A stretch of DNA of 64,000 nucleotides from Chryseobacterium sp. 18061. GTDB taxonomy: Bacteria > Pseudomonadota > Gammaproteobacteria > Enterobacterales > Enterobacteriaceae. The DNA lies in contig CACSKA010000003.1 in assembly GCA_902706205.1 (NCBI GenBank), positions 310,001 through 374,000 on the forward strand, in the 5' to 3' direction. Shown one piece after another: positions 35,478 to 45,830 of the stretch; position 1 is the first letter of the stretch; each line of letters starts with the position of its first letter. A program made the translations under genes and the position numbers. The notes beneath the pieces were generated by a model. That model was not told where the DNA came from and ran no database searches. It saw nothing but the letters and a program-made list of their open reading frames with translations.

Positions 35478-35945
35478 TTAGCGTGGGGAAACGGTCACTT
35501 GGCTGCCGTTGCTGGCCATTACAACGCGCTGGCCTGAGACAAATTGCGTATCACCCTGTTTCTGCACAACCATAATGGTGTTGCCGTCGTCTTTGCGGAT
35601 TTCCAGCTCAACGCCCTGGGTTTTGTTCATTGCCCCCTGAACGCCCTGGCCCGCTACGCCACCTGCAACAGCACCTGCTGCGGTCGCGAGTGAACGACCC
35701 GAACCACCGCCGACGGTATTCCCGAGGAAGCCACCGAGAACCGCACCACCGATTGCGCCAATAACGTTAGAATCGTTGCCACCCTGGATCTGTACCGGAC
35801 GCGTGTGGACGATGGTCCCGTAGGTCACATTCTGAACCTGTTTGGCTTCGGATGCGGAATAAACGTCCCCGGAGAGGCCGCTGCTATTAACACAACCAGC
35901 AAGCGATAAACCAATCATTGAAACGGCCAATACACGTAACATCAT
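35478..35945 (-). CDS. slyB: outer-membrane lipoprotein SlyB
   Basis: A 155-residue lipoprotein with lipobox LAGC (Cys18), followed by a glycine-rich membrane-interacting segment (IGAIGGAVLGGFLGNTVGGG, a glycine-zipper) and a C-terminal beta domain. Length and sequence match E. coli SlyB, which encapsulates outer-membrane proteins under envelope stress and is induced by PhoPQ. AGGAG lies eight bases before the first ATG. A PhoP-type promoter lies about 110 bp upstream. Confidence 0.97.
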   Translation of the reverse strand: MMLRVLAVSMIGLSLAGCVNSSGLSGDVYSASEAKQVQNVTYGTIVHTRPVQIQGGNDSNVIGAIGGAVLGGFLGNTVGGGSGRSLATAAGAVAGGVAGQGVQGAMNKTQGVELEIRKDDGNTIMVVQKQGDTQFVSGQRVVMASNGSQVTVSPR

Positions 35946-36052
35946 TTATGAATCTCCTGTTCACCAAGAAACGCTCTTGAGAGCATCCTTACACCGCAAT
36001 TATATGGCATTTATGCGCCACGGGTCATATGTTCTACGAGGATCTCTGCAAA

Positions 36053-36087
36053 ATTATAATCTCTTTGTGCTTAACCAAGCGTAAACG
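36053..36087 (-). promoter_or_regulatory. PhoP-dependent slyB promoter
   Basis: On the minus strand a PhoP box CGTTTA-N5-GGTTAA (36071-36087) ends 12 bp before a consensus -10 TATAAT (36053-36058). This is the standard arrangement of PhoP-activated promoters, where the box replaces the -35. Confidence 0.8.
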
Positions 36088-36221
36088 GCCGTTACGTTGC
36101 CACTCTGATTCAGGCCGTATCGCGCCCACGCACAGGTTTGTTAAATTTTGTTATTGGATCATGGTATTAAGAAAGACTTTATGTTTCAGTGTGGCTCTCT
36201 GTCATGAACTAAGGAAGGCGT

Positions 36222-37346
36222 ATGAATTCGGGTCGCTATATTGGTGTGATGTCGGGTACCAGCCTTGATGGCGTGGACGTAGTGCTTGCGGCCATGGACG
36301 ATAACATGGTGGCGCAGCAGGCCAGCTTGTCGTATCCCATTCCCATTGCGCTGAAGGAAGACATCCTCGCGATTTGCCAAGGTCAGCAACTGACTCTGTC
36401 GATGTACGGTCAGCTCGATACACGCCTGGGTCGTCTGTTTGCCGATGCGGTGTTGGCGCTGATGGCGCAGGAAAAACTGTCTGCCGATGATATCGTTGCC
36501 ATTGGCTGTCATGGCCAGACCGTCTGGCATGAACCGGACGGAGACGCCCCGCATACGCTGCAAATTGGTGACAACAATATTATTGCCGCGCGCACCGGCG
36601 TGACGGTGATTGGCGATTTCCGCCGTCGCGATATCGCGCTTGGTGGCCAGGGTGCGCCGCTGGTGCCTGCGTTCCATCACGCGTTGCTGGCTAATCCGCA
36701 TGAGCGTCGTATCGTGCTGAACATTGGCGGGATTGCGAATCTGTCGATGCTTTGTCCTGGTTTGCCGGTAAAAGGGCACGACACCGGGCCGGGTAATATG
36801 CTGATGGACGCGTGGATCTGGCGTCAGTGCAGTAAACCGTACGATAAAGACGCCGAGTGGGCGAACTCCGGCAAAGTTATCCTGCCATTGTTGCAGGAAA
36901 TGCTGAGCGACCCGTGGTTTGCGCTGCCGGCACCGAAAAGTACCGGTCGCGAATATTTTAATTACGGCTGGCTGGAACGGCAGTTGGCGAAGCATCCGGG
37001 TTTAGCAGCGAAAGATGTCATGGCCACGCTGACTGAATTAACCGCAGTTACTATCAGCGAGCAGGTGTTGCTGAGCGGTGGCTGTGAACGGCTACTGGTG
37101 TGCGGTGGCGGGAGCCGTAATCCACTGTTGATGGCGCGTCTGGCTGCGCTGCTGCCGGGCACAGAAGTCTCGACCACCGATGATGCTGGCGTCAGCGGAG
37201 ACGATATGGAAGGCCTGGCTTTCGCATGGCTCGCGTGGCGTACCCTTGCAGGGCTACCGGGTAATTTACCGTCGGTCACCGGTGCCAGTGAACCTACTAT
37301 TTTAGGGGCTATTTTCCCTGCGAATCCGCGGCAGAATCAGAGTTAA
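36222..37346 (+). CDS. anmK: anhydro-N-acetylmuramic acid kinase
   Basis: A 374-residue ASKHA-fold kinase. The N-terminal phosphate loop is [12 protein letters not shown] (residues 8-19), and the catalytic segments GCHGQTV and [16 protein letters not shown] follow. It opens the 1,6-anhydro ring of recycled anhMurNAc and phosphorylates it to MurNAc-6-P, feeding MurQ. AAGGAAGG precedes the ATG. The protein is a few residues longer than E. coli AnmK. It precedes mliC by 91 bp with a hairpin between. Confidence 0.96.
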   Translation: MNSGRYIGVMSGTSLDGVDVVLAAMDDNMVAQQASLSYPIPIALKEDILAICQGQQLTLSMYGQLDTRLGRLFADAVLALMAQEKLSADDIVAIGCHGQTVWHEPDGDAPHTLQIGDNNIIAARTGVTVIGDFRRRDIALGGQGAPLVPAFHHALLANPHERRIVLNIGGIANLSMLCPGLPVKGHDTGPGNMLMDAWIWRQCSKPYDKDAEWANSGKVILPLLQEMLSDPWFALPAPKSTGREYFNYGWLERQLAKHPGLAAKDVMATLTELTAVTISEQVLLSGGCERLLVCGGGSRNPLLMARLAALLPGTEVSTTDDAGVSGDDMEGLAFAWLAWRTLAGLPGNLPSVTGASEPTILGAIFPANPRQNQS

Positions 37347-37391
37347 CTGACTGAGGCGCGTGCCCATTGACGATAGAATAGAAGGGTTAAG

Positions 37392-37409
37392 GGAGGGCAT
37401 CTGCCCTCC
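37392..37409 (+). other. hairpin between anmK and mliC
   Basis: GGAGGGC-ATCT-GCCCTCC is a 7-bp perfect stem without a T run, probably an intercistronic stabiliser or a weak terminator. Confidence 0.5.
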
Positions 37410-37437
37410 GGGACCGGGACAGTCTTAAGGCAAGCCA

Positions 37438-37773
37438 ATGAAAAAAATTCTTCTCGCTGTAGTACCACTGATAGCACCCCTGATGCTCTCCGGTTGTAGC
37501 TACTACAACCAGTTCGTTGAGCGAATGAACACCGACACCCAGCAATACCAGTGCGATGAAAAACCGCTGACCGTTCACCTCAATAACACCCGTCAGCAGG
37601 TGGATTTCATCTATGACAATCAGCAGCAAACGTTAACCCAGGGCATCTCCGCCTCTGGCGCGCGTTACACCGACGGTATTTACGTCTTCTGGTCGCAAGG
37701 CGACAGCGCCACGGTCTACAAACGCGACCGTATCGTGCTGAATAACTGTCAGTTACAAAACCCGAAGCGTTGA
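37438..37773 (+). CDS. mliC: membrane-bound C-type lysozyme inhibitor MliC
   Basis: A 111-residue lipoprotein precursor with lipobox LSGC (Cys20). The mature domain has the MliC pattern [28 protein letters not shown] and the [19 protein letters not shown] segment whose conserved serine inserts into the lysozyme active site. It is anchored in the outer membrane facing the periplasm. Located between anmK and pdxH as in E. coli. Confidence 0.94.
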   Translation: MKKILLAVVPLIAPLMLSGCSYYNQFVERMNTDTQQYQCDEKPLTVHLNNTRQQVDFIYDNQQQTLTQGISASGARYTDGIYVFWSQGDSATVYKRDRIVLNNCQLQNPKR

Positions 37774-37830
37774 GATTTTGCTGATGGCGGCGCACAATAG
37801 CGCCACCTGAAGACAACTATCCTAAACGCC

Positions 37831-38487
37831 ATGTCTGACAACGACTCCCTGCAGCAAATCGCGCATCTGCGCCGTGAGTACACCCGTGGCGGCCTGCGCC
37901 GTCGCGACCTTCCTGCTGAACCCCTGGCGCTGTTTGAGCGCTGGCTGGGTCAGGCCTGTGAGGCCCGACTCGCCGATCCTACCGCGATGGTTGTGGCAAC
38001 CGTGGACGAAAACGGTCAACCGTATCAGCGTATCGTTTTGTTGAAGCATTACGACGAAAAAGGGCTGGTGTTCTATACCAACCTCGGTAGTCGGAAGGCG
38101 CACCACCTCGAGCAGAATCCGCATATCAGCCTGCTTTTCCCGTGGCACACGCTGGAGCGTCAGGTGATGGTCACCGGTAAAGCCGAACGTCTTTCTACCC
38201 TTGAAGTGGTCAAATACTTCCACAGTCGTCCAAGGGACAGCCAGATTGGCGCCTGGGTCTCCAAACAGTCCAGCCGTATTTCGGCGCGCGGGATCCTCGA
38301 AAGCAAATTCCTCGAGCTCAAACAGAAGTTCCAGCAGGGCGAAGTACCGCTGCCGAGTTTCTGGGGTGGCTACCGCATCAATATTGAGTCGATGGAGTTC
38401 TGGCAGGGGGGTGAACACCGTCTGCACGATCGTTTTTTATACCAGCGTGAAAACGACGCATGGAAAATCGACCGCCTCGCGCCGTAA
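37831..38487 (+). CDS. pdxH: pyridoxamine/pyridoxine 5'-phosphate oxidase
   Basis: A 218-residue FMN enzyme of E. coli length that makes pyridoxal 5'-phosphate from PNP or PMP. The family segments [41 protein letters not shown] and the C-terminal [14 protein letters not shown] are present; the last carries PLP-site residues. The ribosome-binding site is weak. tyrS follows 127 bp later. The PLP kinase gene pdxY usual for this neighbourhood is missing, so this enzyme and a kinase elsewhere must cover PLP supply. Confidence 0.97.
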   Translation: MSDNDSLQQIAHLRREYTRGGLRRRDLPAEPLALFERWLGQACEARLADPTAMVVATVDENGQPYQRIVLLKHYDEKGLVFYTNLGSRKAHHLEQNPHISLLFPWHTLERQVMVTGKAERLSTLEVVKYFHSRPRDSQIGAWVSKQSSRISARGILESKFLELKQKFQQGEVPLPSFWGGYRINIESMEFWQGGEHRLHDRFLYQRENDAWKIDRLAP

Positions 38488-38614
38488 TCGCGCATTTTGT
38501 TGTTTTAAGCGCTGGCACAACACGGGCTGGCGTTTTATTCTATTGACCATTTCGCAAACGGCGAAACGTCGTGTACCGACTAAGGTGCAGTCTGTTTTAT
38601 ACATGGAGACTTTG

Positions 38615-39889
38615 ATGGCGAGCAGTAACTTGATTAAACAATTGCAAGAGCGGGGCCTTGTGGCTCAGGTGACGGATGAGGAAGCGTTAGCAGAGCGACT
38701 GGCGCAGGGCCCGATCGCGCTCTATTGCGGCTTCGATCCGACCGCTGACAGCTTGCATTTGGGGCATCTCGTTCCCCTGTTATGCCTGAAACGCTTCCAG
38801 GAAGCAGGTCACAAGCCTGTGGCGCTGGTGGGCGGAGCGACCGGTCTTATCGGCGATCCAAGCTTTAAAGCGGCTGAGCGTAAATTGAACACCGAAGATA
38901 CGGTGCAGGAGTGGGTGGATAAAATCCGCAAACAGGTTGCGCCGTTCCTCGATTTTGACTGCGGCAGCAACTCTGCCATCGCGGCTAACAACTACGACTG
39001 GTTCGGCGGCATGAACGTGCTGACCTTCCTGCGTGACATCGGTAAACACTTCTCTGTAAACCAGATGATCAACAAGGAAGCGGTGAAACAGCGTCTGAAT
39101 CGTGACGATCAGGGTATTTCGTTCACCGAGTTCTCCTACAACCTGTTGCAGGGTTATGACTTCGCTTGCCTGAACAAACTGCACGGTGTGGCGCTGCAGA
39201 TTGGCGGCTCCGATCAGTGGGGAAACATCACCTCAGGTATCGACCTGACCCGTCGTCTGCACCAGAACCAGGTCTTCGGCCTGACCGTTCCGCTGATAAC
39301 CAAATCAGACGGCACCAAATTTGGTAAGACCGAAGGCGGTGCTGTGTGGTTGGATCCGAAGAAAACCAGCCCGTACAAATTCTACCAGTTCTGGATCAAC
39401 ACCGCGGATGCGGACGTTTACCGCTTCCTGAAATTCTTCACCTTCATGGACATTGCTGAAATCAATGCGCTGGAAGAAGAAGACAAAAACAGCGGCAAAG
39501 CGCCACGCGCCCAGTACGTTCTGGCCGAGCAGGTGACCCGTCTGGTGCATGGTGAAGAAGGCCTGGTGGCTGCAAAACGCATCACCGAAAGCCTATTCAA
39601 CGGCACTTTGAGCGCGTTAAGCGAAGCTGATTTCGAACAGCTGGCGCAGGATGGCGTTCCGATGGTCGAAATGGAAAAAGGTGCTGACCTGATCCAGGCG
39701 CTGGTGGATTCCGAACTGCAGCCGTCCCGCGGTCAGGCGCGTAAAACTATCGCCTCTAATGCGGTCACTATCAACGGCGAGAAGCAGATTGATCCGGAAT
39801 ACACCTTCGCTGAAAGCGATCGTCTGTTCGGACGCTACACGCTGCTGCGTCGCGGTAAGAAAAACTACTGCCTGGTGTGCTGGAAATAA
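38615..39889 (+). CDS. tyrS: tyrosyl-tRNA synthetase
   Basis: A 424-residue class I synthetase, the E. coli length. The ATG at 38615 follows GGAGACTTTG; a longer open frame upstream runs through pdxH and is rejected. The HIGH-type motif is HLGHL (residues 48-52), the KMSKS-type motif is KFGKT, and a C-terminal S4 RNA-binding domain is visible ([11 protein letters not shown]). It charges tRNA-Tyr. It ends with NYCLVCWK and a strong terminator. Confidence 0.98.
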   Translation: MASSNLIKQLQERGLVAQVTDEEALAERLAQGPIALYCGFDPTADSLHLGHLVPLLCLKRFQEAGHKPVALVGGATGLIGDPSFKAAERKLNTEDTVQEWVDKIRKQVAPFLDFDCGSNSAIAANNYDWFGGMNVLTFLRDIGKHFSVNQMINKEAVKQRLNRDDQGISFTEFSYNLLQGYDFACLNKLHGVALQIGGSDQWGNITSGIDLTRRLHQNQVFGLTVPLITKSDGTKFGKTEGGAVWLDPKKTSPYKFYQFWINTADADVYRFLKFFTFMDIAEINALEEEDKNSGKAPRAQYVLAEQVTRLVHGEEGLVAAKRITESLFNGTLSALSEADFEQLAQDGVPMVEMEKGADLIQALVDSELQPSRGQARKTIASNAVTINGEKQIDPEYTFAESDRLFGRYTLLRRGKKNYCLVCWK

Positions 39890-39908
39890 TTCCCGCAGAC
39901 AGCAAAAG

Positions 39909-39933
39909 AAAAGGCCGCATAGCGGCCTTTTTT
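39909..39933 (+). terminator. tyrS terminator
   Basis: AAGGCCGC-ATA-GCGGCCTT followed by T6, preceded by an A run; it could also serve gstA from the other side. Confidence 0.92.
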
Positions 39934-39938
39934 ATTGC

Positions 39939-39961
39939 CCGATGGCGCTAGCGCTTATCGG
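39939..39961. repeat. REP-like remnant where pdxY would lie
   Basis: CCGAT and ATCGG flank GGCGCTAGCGCTT, which resembles the core of enterobacterial REP elements. It sits in the 113-bp tyrS-gstA gap. Confidence 0.4.
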
Positions 39962-40002
39962 TACTGTGTTTTGGTGTCACTCAGTCAGGTTTGCCCGCCG
40001 GG

Positions 40003-40608
40003 TTAGCTCAGACCTTCCGCTTCCATCGCCGCCGTCACGCCAGGACGGGCCGCCACACGTGCCATGTAGGCTTCAATATTCTTCAGTCCGCTCATATCCA
40101 GTTTCACCGCACGTGCCCAGCGCAGAACGGTAAACAGATAGCCATCGGCAATCGTAAAGCGGCTACCGCAAATCCACTCGTTATCGCGCAGAGCATCATT
40201 CACGTAGTGCAGTTTCTTCTCCAGCAGCGCACGGACGGTTGGCTTGTAGTCTTCCGGGGTGTCGGGACGGAACAGTGGCGTAAAGCCCTTATGCAGCTCA
40301 GTGGCGATGTAATTCAGCCATTCCAGCGTCCTGTAGCGCGCAATGCTACCAGCCGGGGCCAGCAGCTGACGATCGGCTTTTGTATCGGCGATGTACTGCA
40401 TAATCGCCACCCCTTCAGTCAGCAGGGTGTTGTCATCCAGAAGCAGGGCGGGCACCTGGCCTTTTGGGTTCACTTGCCAATAATCTTCCCCGTTTTCCAG
40501 CTGCTTTTGCGCGAGGTCAACCCCGACCAGCGAAAAATCCATCCCGCTCTCTTGCAACGCAATGTGGGAAGCAAGGGAACAGGCACCGGGTTTGTAGAAC
40601 AATTTCAT
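40003..40608 (-). CDS. gstA: glutathione S-transferase GstA
   Basis: A 201-residue beta-class GST matching E. coli GstA. The thioredoxin-like N-terminal domain has the catalytic Cys10 ([11 protein letters not shown]) and the glutathione motif [13 protein letters not shown]...[13 protein letters not shown]; a helical C-terminal domain follows. AGGAG precedes the ATG. It conjugates glutathione to electrophiles and may buffer peroxide. It is downstream of dtpA on the same strand but separated by a strong terminator. Confidence 0.97.
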   Translation of the reverse strand: MKLFYKPGACSLASHIALQESGMDFSLVGVDLAQKQLENGEDYWQVNPKGQVPALLLDDNTLLTEGVAIMQYIADTKADRQLLAPAGSIARYRTLEWLNYIATELHKGFTPLFRPDTPEDYKPTVRALLEKKLHYVNDALRDNEWICGSRFTIADGYLFTVLRWARAVKLDMSGLKNIEAYMARVAARPGVTAAMEAEGLS

Positions 40609-40660
40609 GACGAACTCCTTTGGACACAGATGTGTTCCTTATCCTAGAGTGCGAACAGAT

Positions 40661-40692
40661 AAAAAAAAAGCCGCTGAACGTATCAGCGGCTT
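40661..40692 (-). terminator. dtpA terminator
   Basis: On the minus strand AAGCCGCTGA-TACGT-TCAGCGGCTT is followed by a T8-9 run, 24 bp after the dtpA stop. Confidence 0.93.
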
Positions 40693-40715
40693 AATTAATT
40701 CGTTTTCCGGAAAAG

Positions 40716-42227
40716 TTATGCGGAAGCGGCTTCGCGCGCTTTTGCGATATCCGCTTCGTCATCCTGAGTCATGCGATTCAGTTTCGGCGCGGTCAGCATC
40801 ATCAGTGCAGCGATAACAGCGGTCGCAATACCAATCTTCATGAACACATCACCGTAGACGTGCAGAGACAGCAGAGGGTCAGTTACGTTTTCTGGAACCG
40901 CCATCAGGTTGGCCACGTTACCTGCGATGATTGCAGCACCGGCGGTAGTCAGGAACCAGCTACCCATGATGAAGCCCATCAGACGTTGTGGAACCAGCTG
41001 TGCAACCATTGCCAGACCCAGACCGGAGATCATCAGCTCACCGATAGACTGCAGCGCGTAGCTCAGAATCAACCAGTTTACAGAGACGATACCTGCGTCA
41101 GATGCGAATTTCGCACCCACTGGCAGCACCAGGAAGGCCAGAGAACACAGCACCATACCGAAGGCAAATTTGTTCGGCATTGGCATACGATCGCCCATCT
41201 TGTTGTAGATGGCAGCCAGAATTGGGCTACCAATCATGATCCAGAATGGGTTGAGTGCCTGGAACTGTTCTGGTTCAAACGCGATACCCAGAATGGAATG
41301 CTCAACGTTACGGATAGCGAAGAAGTTCAGAGAAGTTGGCATCTGGCTGTACAGCACGAAGAACACGATAGCTTCAACCATCAGGATGAAAGCAACGAGC
41401 ATCTTACGGCGTGCTGCACCCTGCATGGCGAAGGTTTCTTTCGCGAAGATGCAGATGATACCCAGAGCAACAACACCCAGAACCAAGCGTGCGATGCCCT
41501 GGTTGTGCAGCAGCCAGGTGGCGATAGCAACCAGAATCACAACACCGACGATCGTTGCCAGCAGTTTGCCGACGTGTACCGGCGCAAAGTCAGGCTTGGA
41601 ACCGTAGCTTTTCACCCATTTCTGGCAGAACGCGAAGTTCACCACGGTGATACACATACCGACTACGCTCAGCGCAAACGCAGTGCTCCAGCCGTATTTC
41701 GCCGCCAGCCATGGAGTGGCCAGCATAGAGAAGAAGGAACCGATGTTGATGGACATGTAGTACATGGTGAATGCACCGTCCAGACGCGGATCCTCTTTGT
41801 CGTAGCAGGTAGAAAGCAGGGAAGACGGGTTCGCTTTAAACAAGCCGTTACCGACCGCGATGGCCGCCATACCCATATAAACGACAGCTGCATCATGACC
41901 TGAGAAGGCGACCAGGGCGTAACCGATCGCCAGAACGATGGCGCCCAGCATGATAACGCGTTTGGTACCCAGAACTTTATCACCCAGCCAGCCGCCTACA
42001 GCGACGAGGCCATATACCAGCGCACTGAAAGAGGAGAACAACGTGATGGAGTCCGATTCGGACATACCCAGCTGTTTCACCAGGTAGACGGCCATGATGC
42101 CCTGAAGGCCGTAATAGCCAAAACGTTCCCAAAGTTCGATAGAGAATATGAGATAGAACGCTTTTGGTTGCTTGAAGGCGTTGAGACTTACGCTTTCTTC
42201 AGTTGGTTTATTGTTTGCAGTAGACAC
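40716..42227 (-). CDS. dtpA: dipeptide/tripeptide:proton symporter DtpA (TppB)
   Basis: A 503-residue POT/PTR-family permease with fourteen predicted helices. The GTG at 42225-42227 is the start: AGAGGT precedes it and the protein then begins [14 protein letters not shown] as in E. coli; the longer frame to 42383 is rejected. The POT signature [19 protein letters not shown] carries the ExxER proton-coupling motif, and [10 protein letters not shown] follows. In E. coli dtpA responds to OmpR. A 578-bp gene-free region containing a CRP site lies upstream. Confidence 0.96.
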   Translation of the reverse strand: MSTANNKPTEESVSLNAFKQPKAFYLIFSIELWERFGYYGLQGIMAVYLVKQLGMSESDSITLFSSFSALVYGLVAVGGWLGDKVLGTKRVIMLGAIVLAIGYALVAFSGHDAAVVYMGMAAIAVGNGLFKANPSSLLSTCYDKEDPRLDGAFTMYYMSINIGSFFSMLATPWLAAKYGWSTAFALSVVGMCITVVNFAFCQKWVKSYGSKPDFAPVHVGKLLATIVGVVILVAIATWLLHNQGIARLVLGVVALGIICIFAKETFAMQGAARRKMLVAFILMVEAIVFFVLYSQMPTSLNFFAIRNVEHSILGIAFEPEQFQALNPFWIMIGSPILAAIYNKMGDRMPMPNKFAFGMVLCSLAFLVLPVGAKFASDAGIVSVNWLILSYALQSIGELMISGLGLAMVAQLVPQRLMGFIMGSWFLTTAGAAIIAGNVANLMAVPENVTDPLLSLHVYGDVFMKIGIATAVIAALMMLTAPKLNRMTQDDEADIAKAREAASA

Positions 42228-42645
42228 ATATACCTCTTTTTTTACATCCCATATTAACGGGGGTGGTGGGCGTGACGTTCGTTTTGACATCCGCCTTATA
42301 ATTATTCTTGGAGGGGAAAACGGGAGGTAATGTTCACTATCCTGAACGTTCACACAAGGGGTTTGTAATACTCTGTTACACATAACGAGATCGTTATAAT
42401 CGTCCGTTCATCTAAATGTTATTCAGCGTTTAACACCGCCGTTTCGATTCCGCTAGATTTTTTCACTAAAACAGAGTCCGATTCGCGCCCTAAAGGCGAG
42501 ATGTTCTGCTGTTTTGCTTTGCATCCAGTGATATGGTCCATTAATCCGAAAAATAGTGGTGATATGTCTGGCTAAAAAACAGTTAACTACTGCATCGGCA
42601 AAGGCTTGCGAGCATTTTTATAACATTGATGTAACGTGATGTTAT

Positions 42646-42667
42646 CGAAGTGATCTGGATCACATTT
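42646..42667. promoter_or_regulatory. strong CRP-binding site
   Basis: GTGATCT-GGATCAC (42650-42663), followed by ATTTG, matches the CRP consensus TGTGATCTAGATCACA at nearly every position. The nearest gene it could control in the minus direction is dtpA, about 420 bp away. Confidence 0.75.
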
Positions 42668-42769
42668 GTATAGAAATTTTAGTTGAGAAAAAAACGATTA
42701 ACCTGCCAGAGCGATAAATGACCGGATCATGCGTTAGATTTGGGCTGGCGAGAGAGTGAATCAGAAGGC

Positions 42770-42793
42770 AGGAAAGCCGTGTGGCAACACGGC
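42770..42793 (-). terminator. terminator of the rsx-nth operon
   Basis: On the minus strand GCCGTGT-TGCC-ACACGGC is followed by TTTCCTGCCTT, 12 bp after the nth stop. The pyrimidine tract is weak. Confidence 0.6.
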
Positions 42794-42805
42794 GTTAAAA
42801 CGGGA

Positions 42806-43441
42806 TCAGCAATCGACTTTTTCTTTAAATTCACACAGGTCTTCAATCAGGCAGGAGCCACAGCGAGGCTTACGCGCGATGCAGGTATAGCGACCGTGCA
42901 GAATCAGCCAGTGGTGGCAGTCTACTTTAAATTCGGCAGGCACCACTTTCAGCAGTTTCTCTTCTACCTGTTCGACGTTTTTGCCCGGCGCGAAGTGAGT
43001 GCGGTTACAGACCCGGAATATGTGGGTGTCGACGGCGATAGTTGGCCAGCCAAAGGCGGTGTTCAGTACAACATTCGCAGTTTTGCGTCCTACGCCGGGT
43101 AAGGCTTCCAGTGCGGCCCGGTCCTCCGGCACCACGCTGCCGTGCTGTTCAATCAGAATACGGCAAGTCTTAATCACATTATCGGCCTTGCTGTTAAACA
43201 GGCCGATAGTCTTGATGTAATCTTTCACTCCGTCGACGCCAAGCGCCAGCATCGCTTCCGGGGTGTTCGCCACCGGATACAGTTTCGCCGTGGCCTTATT
43301 GACGCTGACGTCCGTCGCCTGAGCGGAAAGCAGCACCGAAATCAGTAACTCGAACGGGCTGGTGAAATTAAGTTCTGTGGTCGGGTGCGGGTCGTTGTCC
43401 CGTAACCGGCTGAGGATCTCAAGACGCTTCTCTTTATTCAT
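42806..43441 (-). CDS. nth: endonuclease III (DNA glycosylase/AP lyase)
   Basis: A 211-residue HhH-GPD glycosylase of E. coli length. Lys120 in the LPGVGRKTANV hairpin and Asp138 in VDTHIFRV are the catalytic residues. Cysteines in CIARKPRCGSCLIEDLC hold the [4Fe-4S] cluster. It removes oxidised pyrimidines and nicks abasic sites. The ATG overlaps the rsxE stop (TGATG), so it is the last gene of the rsx operon; the longer frame to 43486 is not used. Confidence 0.98.
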   Translation of the reverse strand: MNKEKRLEILSRLRDNDPHPTTELNFTSPFELLISVLLSAQATDVSVNKATAKLYPVANTPEAMLALGVDGVKDYIKTIGLFNSKADNVIKTCRILIEQHGSVVPEDRAALEALPGVGRKTANVVLNTAFGWPTIAVDTHIFRVCNRTHFAPGKNVEQVEEKLLKVVPAEFKVDCHHWLILHGRYTCIARKPRCGSCLIEDLCEFKEKVDC

Positions 43442-44145
43442 CAGGCTTTCCCTGTCGTGGCTTTCACGTCCGGTGCAACTTCGCAATGATTACGCAAGCT
43501 TGTGGCCTTCTGCTTCATGCGCTGGTCGATGACGTATTTTCCTGCCAGCAGCATACCGAGTCCAATAAACGCGCCCGGCGGCAGCATCGCCAGCAGGAAC
43601 GGCGTGTCGGTGTGGAATACTTCAATGCGTAGCACTTTAGCCCAACTGCCCAGCAGGCCATCTGCGCCGTCAAACAGCGTACCGTTGCCGAGAATTTCAC
43701 GGATGGATCCCAGCACAAACATCGCACAGGTGGCACCCATCCCGATGGCGAATCCGTCCAGCGCGGACAGCATCGGACCTTGCTTTGCAGCGAAGGCTTC
43801 GGCGCGGCCAACGACAATACAGTTGGTCACAATCAGTGGGATGAAAATGCCCAACGACTGATACAGGCCGAATGCGTAGGCGTTGATCAGCATCTGCACT
43901 GAGCTCACCACTGAAGCGATGATCATCACGTAAATCGGAATACGGATTTCAGGCGGAGTCCAGCGGCGAAGCAAGGAGACAAACAGGTTGGTCAGCGTCA
44001 GCACCAGTGTGGTCGCCAGCCCCAGGCCAAGGGCGTTGGTTGCCGTGGAGGTCACCGCCAGCAGCGGGCACAGCCCTAACAGCTGCACCAGCGAGGAGTT
44101 ATTTTTCCACAATCCCTGAACAATAACGTCTTTGATTTCGCTCAT
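43441..44145 (-). CDS. rsxE: electron transport complex subunit RsxE
   Basis: A 234-residue integral membrane protein with six helices, homologous to RnfE/NqrD. Conserved [23 protein letters not shown] and [14 protein letters not shown] segments include the cysteines that bind an intramembrane [2Fe-2S] cluster together with RsxA. It belongs to the Rsx (Rnf-like) complex that keeps SoxR reduced in E. coli. It starts 3 bp after the rsxG stop. Confidence 0.97.
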   Translation of the reverse strand: MSEIKDVIVQGLWKNNSSLVQLLGLCPLLAVTSTATNALGLGLATTLVLTLTNLFVSLLRRWTPPEIRIPIYVMIIASVVSSVQMLINAYAFGLYQSLGIFIPLIVTNCIVVGRAEAFAAKQGPMLSALDGFAIGMGATCAMFVLGSIREILGNGTLFDGADGLLGSWAKVLRIEVFHTDTPFLLAMLPPGAFIGLGMLLAGKYVIDQRMKQKATSLRNHCEVAPDVKATTGKA

Positions 44146-44148
44146 GAT

Positions 44149-44769
44149 TTACTCTTCACAGGGGCTAAGTTCGTTGATCTGCTGCGGCAGCGTCTCGGCA
44201 AAAAGTCCGGCGCGTTTTACTGCATTCACCACAGCACGAGGCGTAATGGTGGCCCCGGTAAACTGATCGAATTCGCCGCCGTCTTTCTTCACCGCCCACT
44301 GACTGTCATTATCGCCGTGAATGATTTTACCGGCAAAACGGGTGATCCAGTCGGAATGGCGCAGCTCGATTTTATCACCCAGGCCCGGTGTTTCATGGTG
44401 CTGGGTCACACGAGAACCGAGTACGGTTCCGCTAAAATCGGCCCCAACCAGAAGCTGAATGGCACCGGAATACCCGTCTGGCGCAGTGGCTTCCATCACC
44501 ACAGCGACCGGCACGTCATCTTTACGGGCGATATAAATATTATGGCTGCCTTTACCTAACGCTGGCGCGTCCAACACATAACAGCTTTTCAGCAGGTCGT
44601 TATTATAGCTTCCCTGCGGCACCACCTGATCGAACAGCGCCATTTGCTGCTTGGCCGCCTGGATATCAATGGTGCTTTTGGTCATCTGATTAATGATGGC
44701 CGTCGTTCCTGTGGCGCCCGCGGCGAAAAGGGCCAGCGTGATGCCGTGTTTGCGAATCGTCGTCAGCAT
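44149..44769 (-). CDS. rsxG: electron transport complex subunit RsxG
   Basis: A 206-residue protein with one N-terminal membrane helix and a periplasmic FMN domain. FMN is attached through phosphoester to the Thr of TGAT (about Thr174, in [10 protein letters not shown]). RsxG passes electrons across the membrane within the Rsx complex. The gene begins 8 bp after rsxD. Length is that of E. coli RsxG. Confidence 0.97.
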   Translation of the reverse strand: MLTTIRKHGITLALFAAGATGTTAIINQMTKSTIDIQAAKQQMALFDQVVPQGSYNNDLLKSCYVLDAPALGKGSHNIYIARKDDVPVAVVMEATAPDGYSGAIQLLVGADFSGTVLGSRVTQHHETPGLGDKIELRHSDWITRFAGKIIHGDNDSQWAVKKDGGEFDQFTGATITPRAVVNAVKRAGLFAETLPQQINELSPCEE

Positions 44770-44777
44770 GGTCGTTC

Positions 44778-45830
44778 TCAGCGGTGTCCATAAACGCGCG
44801 GGCGCGTGTAATAGTCGATTAGTGGTACGGTAATGTTGGCCAACAGCGTCGCGAAGGCCACACCGTCTGGATAACCGCCGAAGTTACGAATCAGCCACAC
44901 CAGCACACCAGCCAGTGCGCCGTAGAGCAGGCGACCACGATTGGTGGTGGAGGCGGTCACCGGGTCGGTCAGAATAAAGAAGGCACCGAGCATCGTCGCC
45001 CCGGACAAAATATGCAGCTGCGGTGAAGCCAACGATTCTGGCGAGAATGCCCAGCCGAGCGTAGCGCAGACGGCGAGTGTCGTCAGGAAACTCACCGGGA
45101 TATGCCAGCGAATGGCACGTTGCCACAGCAGGAATAAGCCGCCCGCCAGATACGCAACGTTCACCCACTGCCAGCCAATACCTGCCAGCGCGCCGTGATA
45201 AATCGTGGAATGAAGAATGTCATTAACGCTGTGGCCCGCGTGCAGCGAGGTTTTGAAAGTGTCCAGCGGTGTCGCCTGGCTAATGCCGTCAACACCCATT
45301 TGCAGTGCGTTGATATCTGTTCCAGTGACGGTATGTCCGCTGAGGATAATCTGCAGCGTATCCATCAGGTTCGGTGTATTAATCGCGATTTCCTGTGGCG
45401 GCAACCATGATGTCATCTGCACAGGGAAGGAAATCAGCAGCACCACGTAACCAATCATCGCCGGGTTAAACGGATTATTGCCCAAGCCGCCATACAGTTG
45501 TTTGGCGATAATCACCGCGAAGGCCGTGCCGAGTACCACCATCCACCACGGCGCCATTGATGGAATACTGATAGCCAGCAGTAGCCCGGTGAGTAGGGCG
45601 GAGTTATCGCCCAACGTTTTACCAATTTCTTGTTTGCGCAGACGCAGAATAGCGGCTTCCGCGACCCAGGCCGTGACGCTCGCGATAAGGATTTGCACCA
45701 GCGTGCCCCAGCCGAAAAACCAGGTCTGAACGGCTATCCCCGGAACGGTCGCCAACAGAACCAGCAGCATAATGCGCGAGGTCTGGCGATGGTTGTGGGT
45801 GTATGGGGAGCTTGCGATTTTAAAGACCAT
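44778..45830 (-). CDS. rsxD: electron transport complex subunit RsxD
   Basis: A 350-residue membrane protein homologous to RnfD/NqrB with nine or ten helices. Thr187 in [11 protein letters not shown] matches the covalent FMN site reported for the E. coli protein. The [17 protein letters not shown] and [11 protein letters not shown] segments are family hallmarks. It forms the ion-translocating core. Its start codon touches the rsxC stop. Confidence 0.97.
   Translation of the reverse strand: MVFKIASSPYTHNHRQTSRIMLLVLLATVPGIAVQTWFFGWGTLVQILIASVTAWVAEAAILRLRKQEIGKTLGDNSALLTGLLLAISIPSMAPWWMVVLGTAFAVIIAKQLYGGLGNNPFNPAMIGYVVLLISFPVQMTSWLPPQEIAINTPNLMDTLQIILSGHTVTGTDINALQMGVDGISQATPLDTFKTSLHAGHSVNDILHSTIYHGALAGIGWQWVNVAYLAGGLFLLWQRAIRWHIPVSFLTTLAVCATLGWAFSPESLASPQLHILSGATMLGAFFILTDPVTASTTNRGRLLYGALAGVLVWLIRNFGGYPDGVAFATLLANITVPLIDYYTRPRVYGHR

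Larger units (their letters stand above)
42228..42805. other. gene-free region between dtpA and nth (578 bp)
   Basis: No ORF with ribosome-binding site or conserved start was found. The part nearest dtpA is AT-rich with a possible -10 (TATAAC on the minus strand near 42394) about 160 bp before the start codon, so a leader of that length is possible. The middle holds no recognised element. The right part carries a strong CRP site and the terminator hairpin of the rsx-nth transcript. A small RNA is possible but not shown. Confidence 0.55.

Noticed and set aside
38201..38614. N-terminal extension of tyrS
   Set aside because: The extra 138 codons are read inside pdxH in another frame. The internal ATG has a proper ribosome-binding site and gives the standard 424 residues.
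40860..41903. A 347-codon plus-strand open frame opposite dtpA
   Set aside because: It is the shadow of the 503-codon peptide transporter gene. Its His/Gln/Asp-rich translation has no fold-like pattern.
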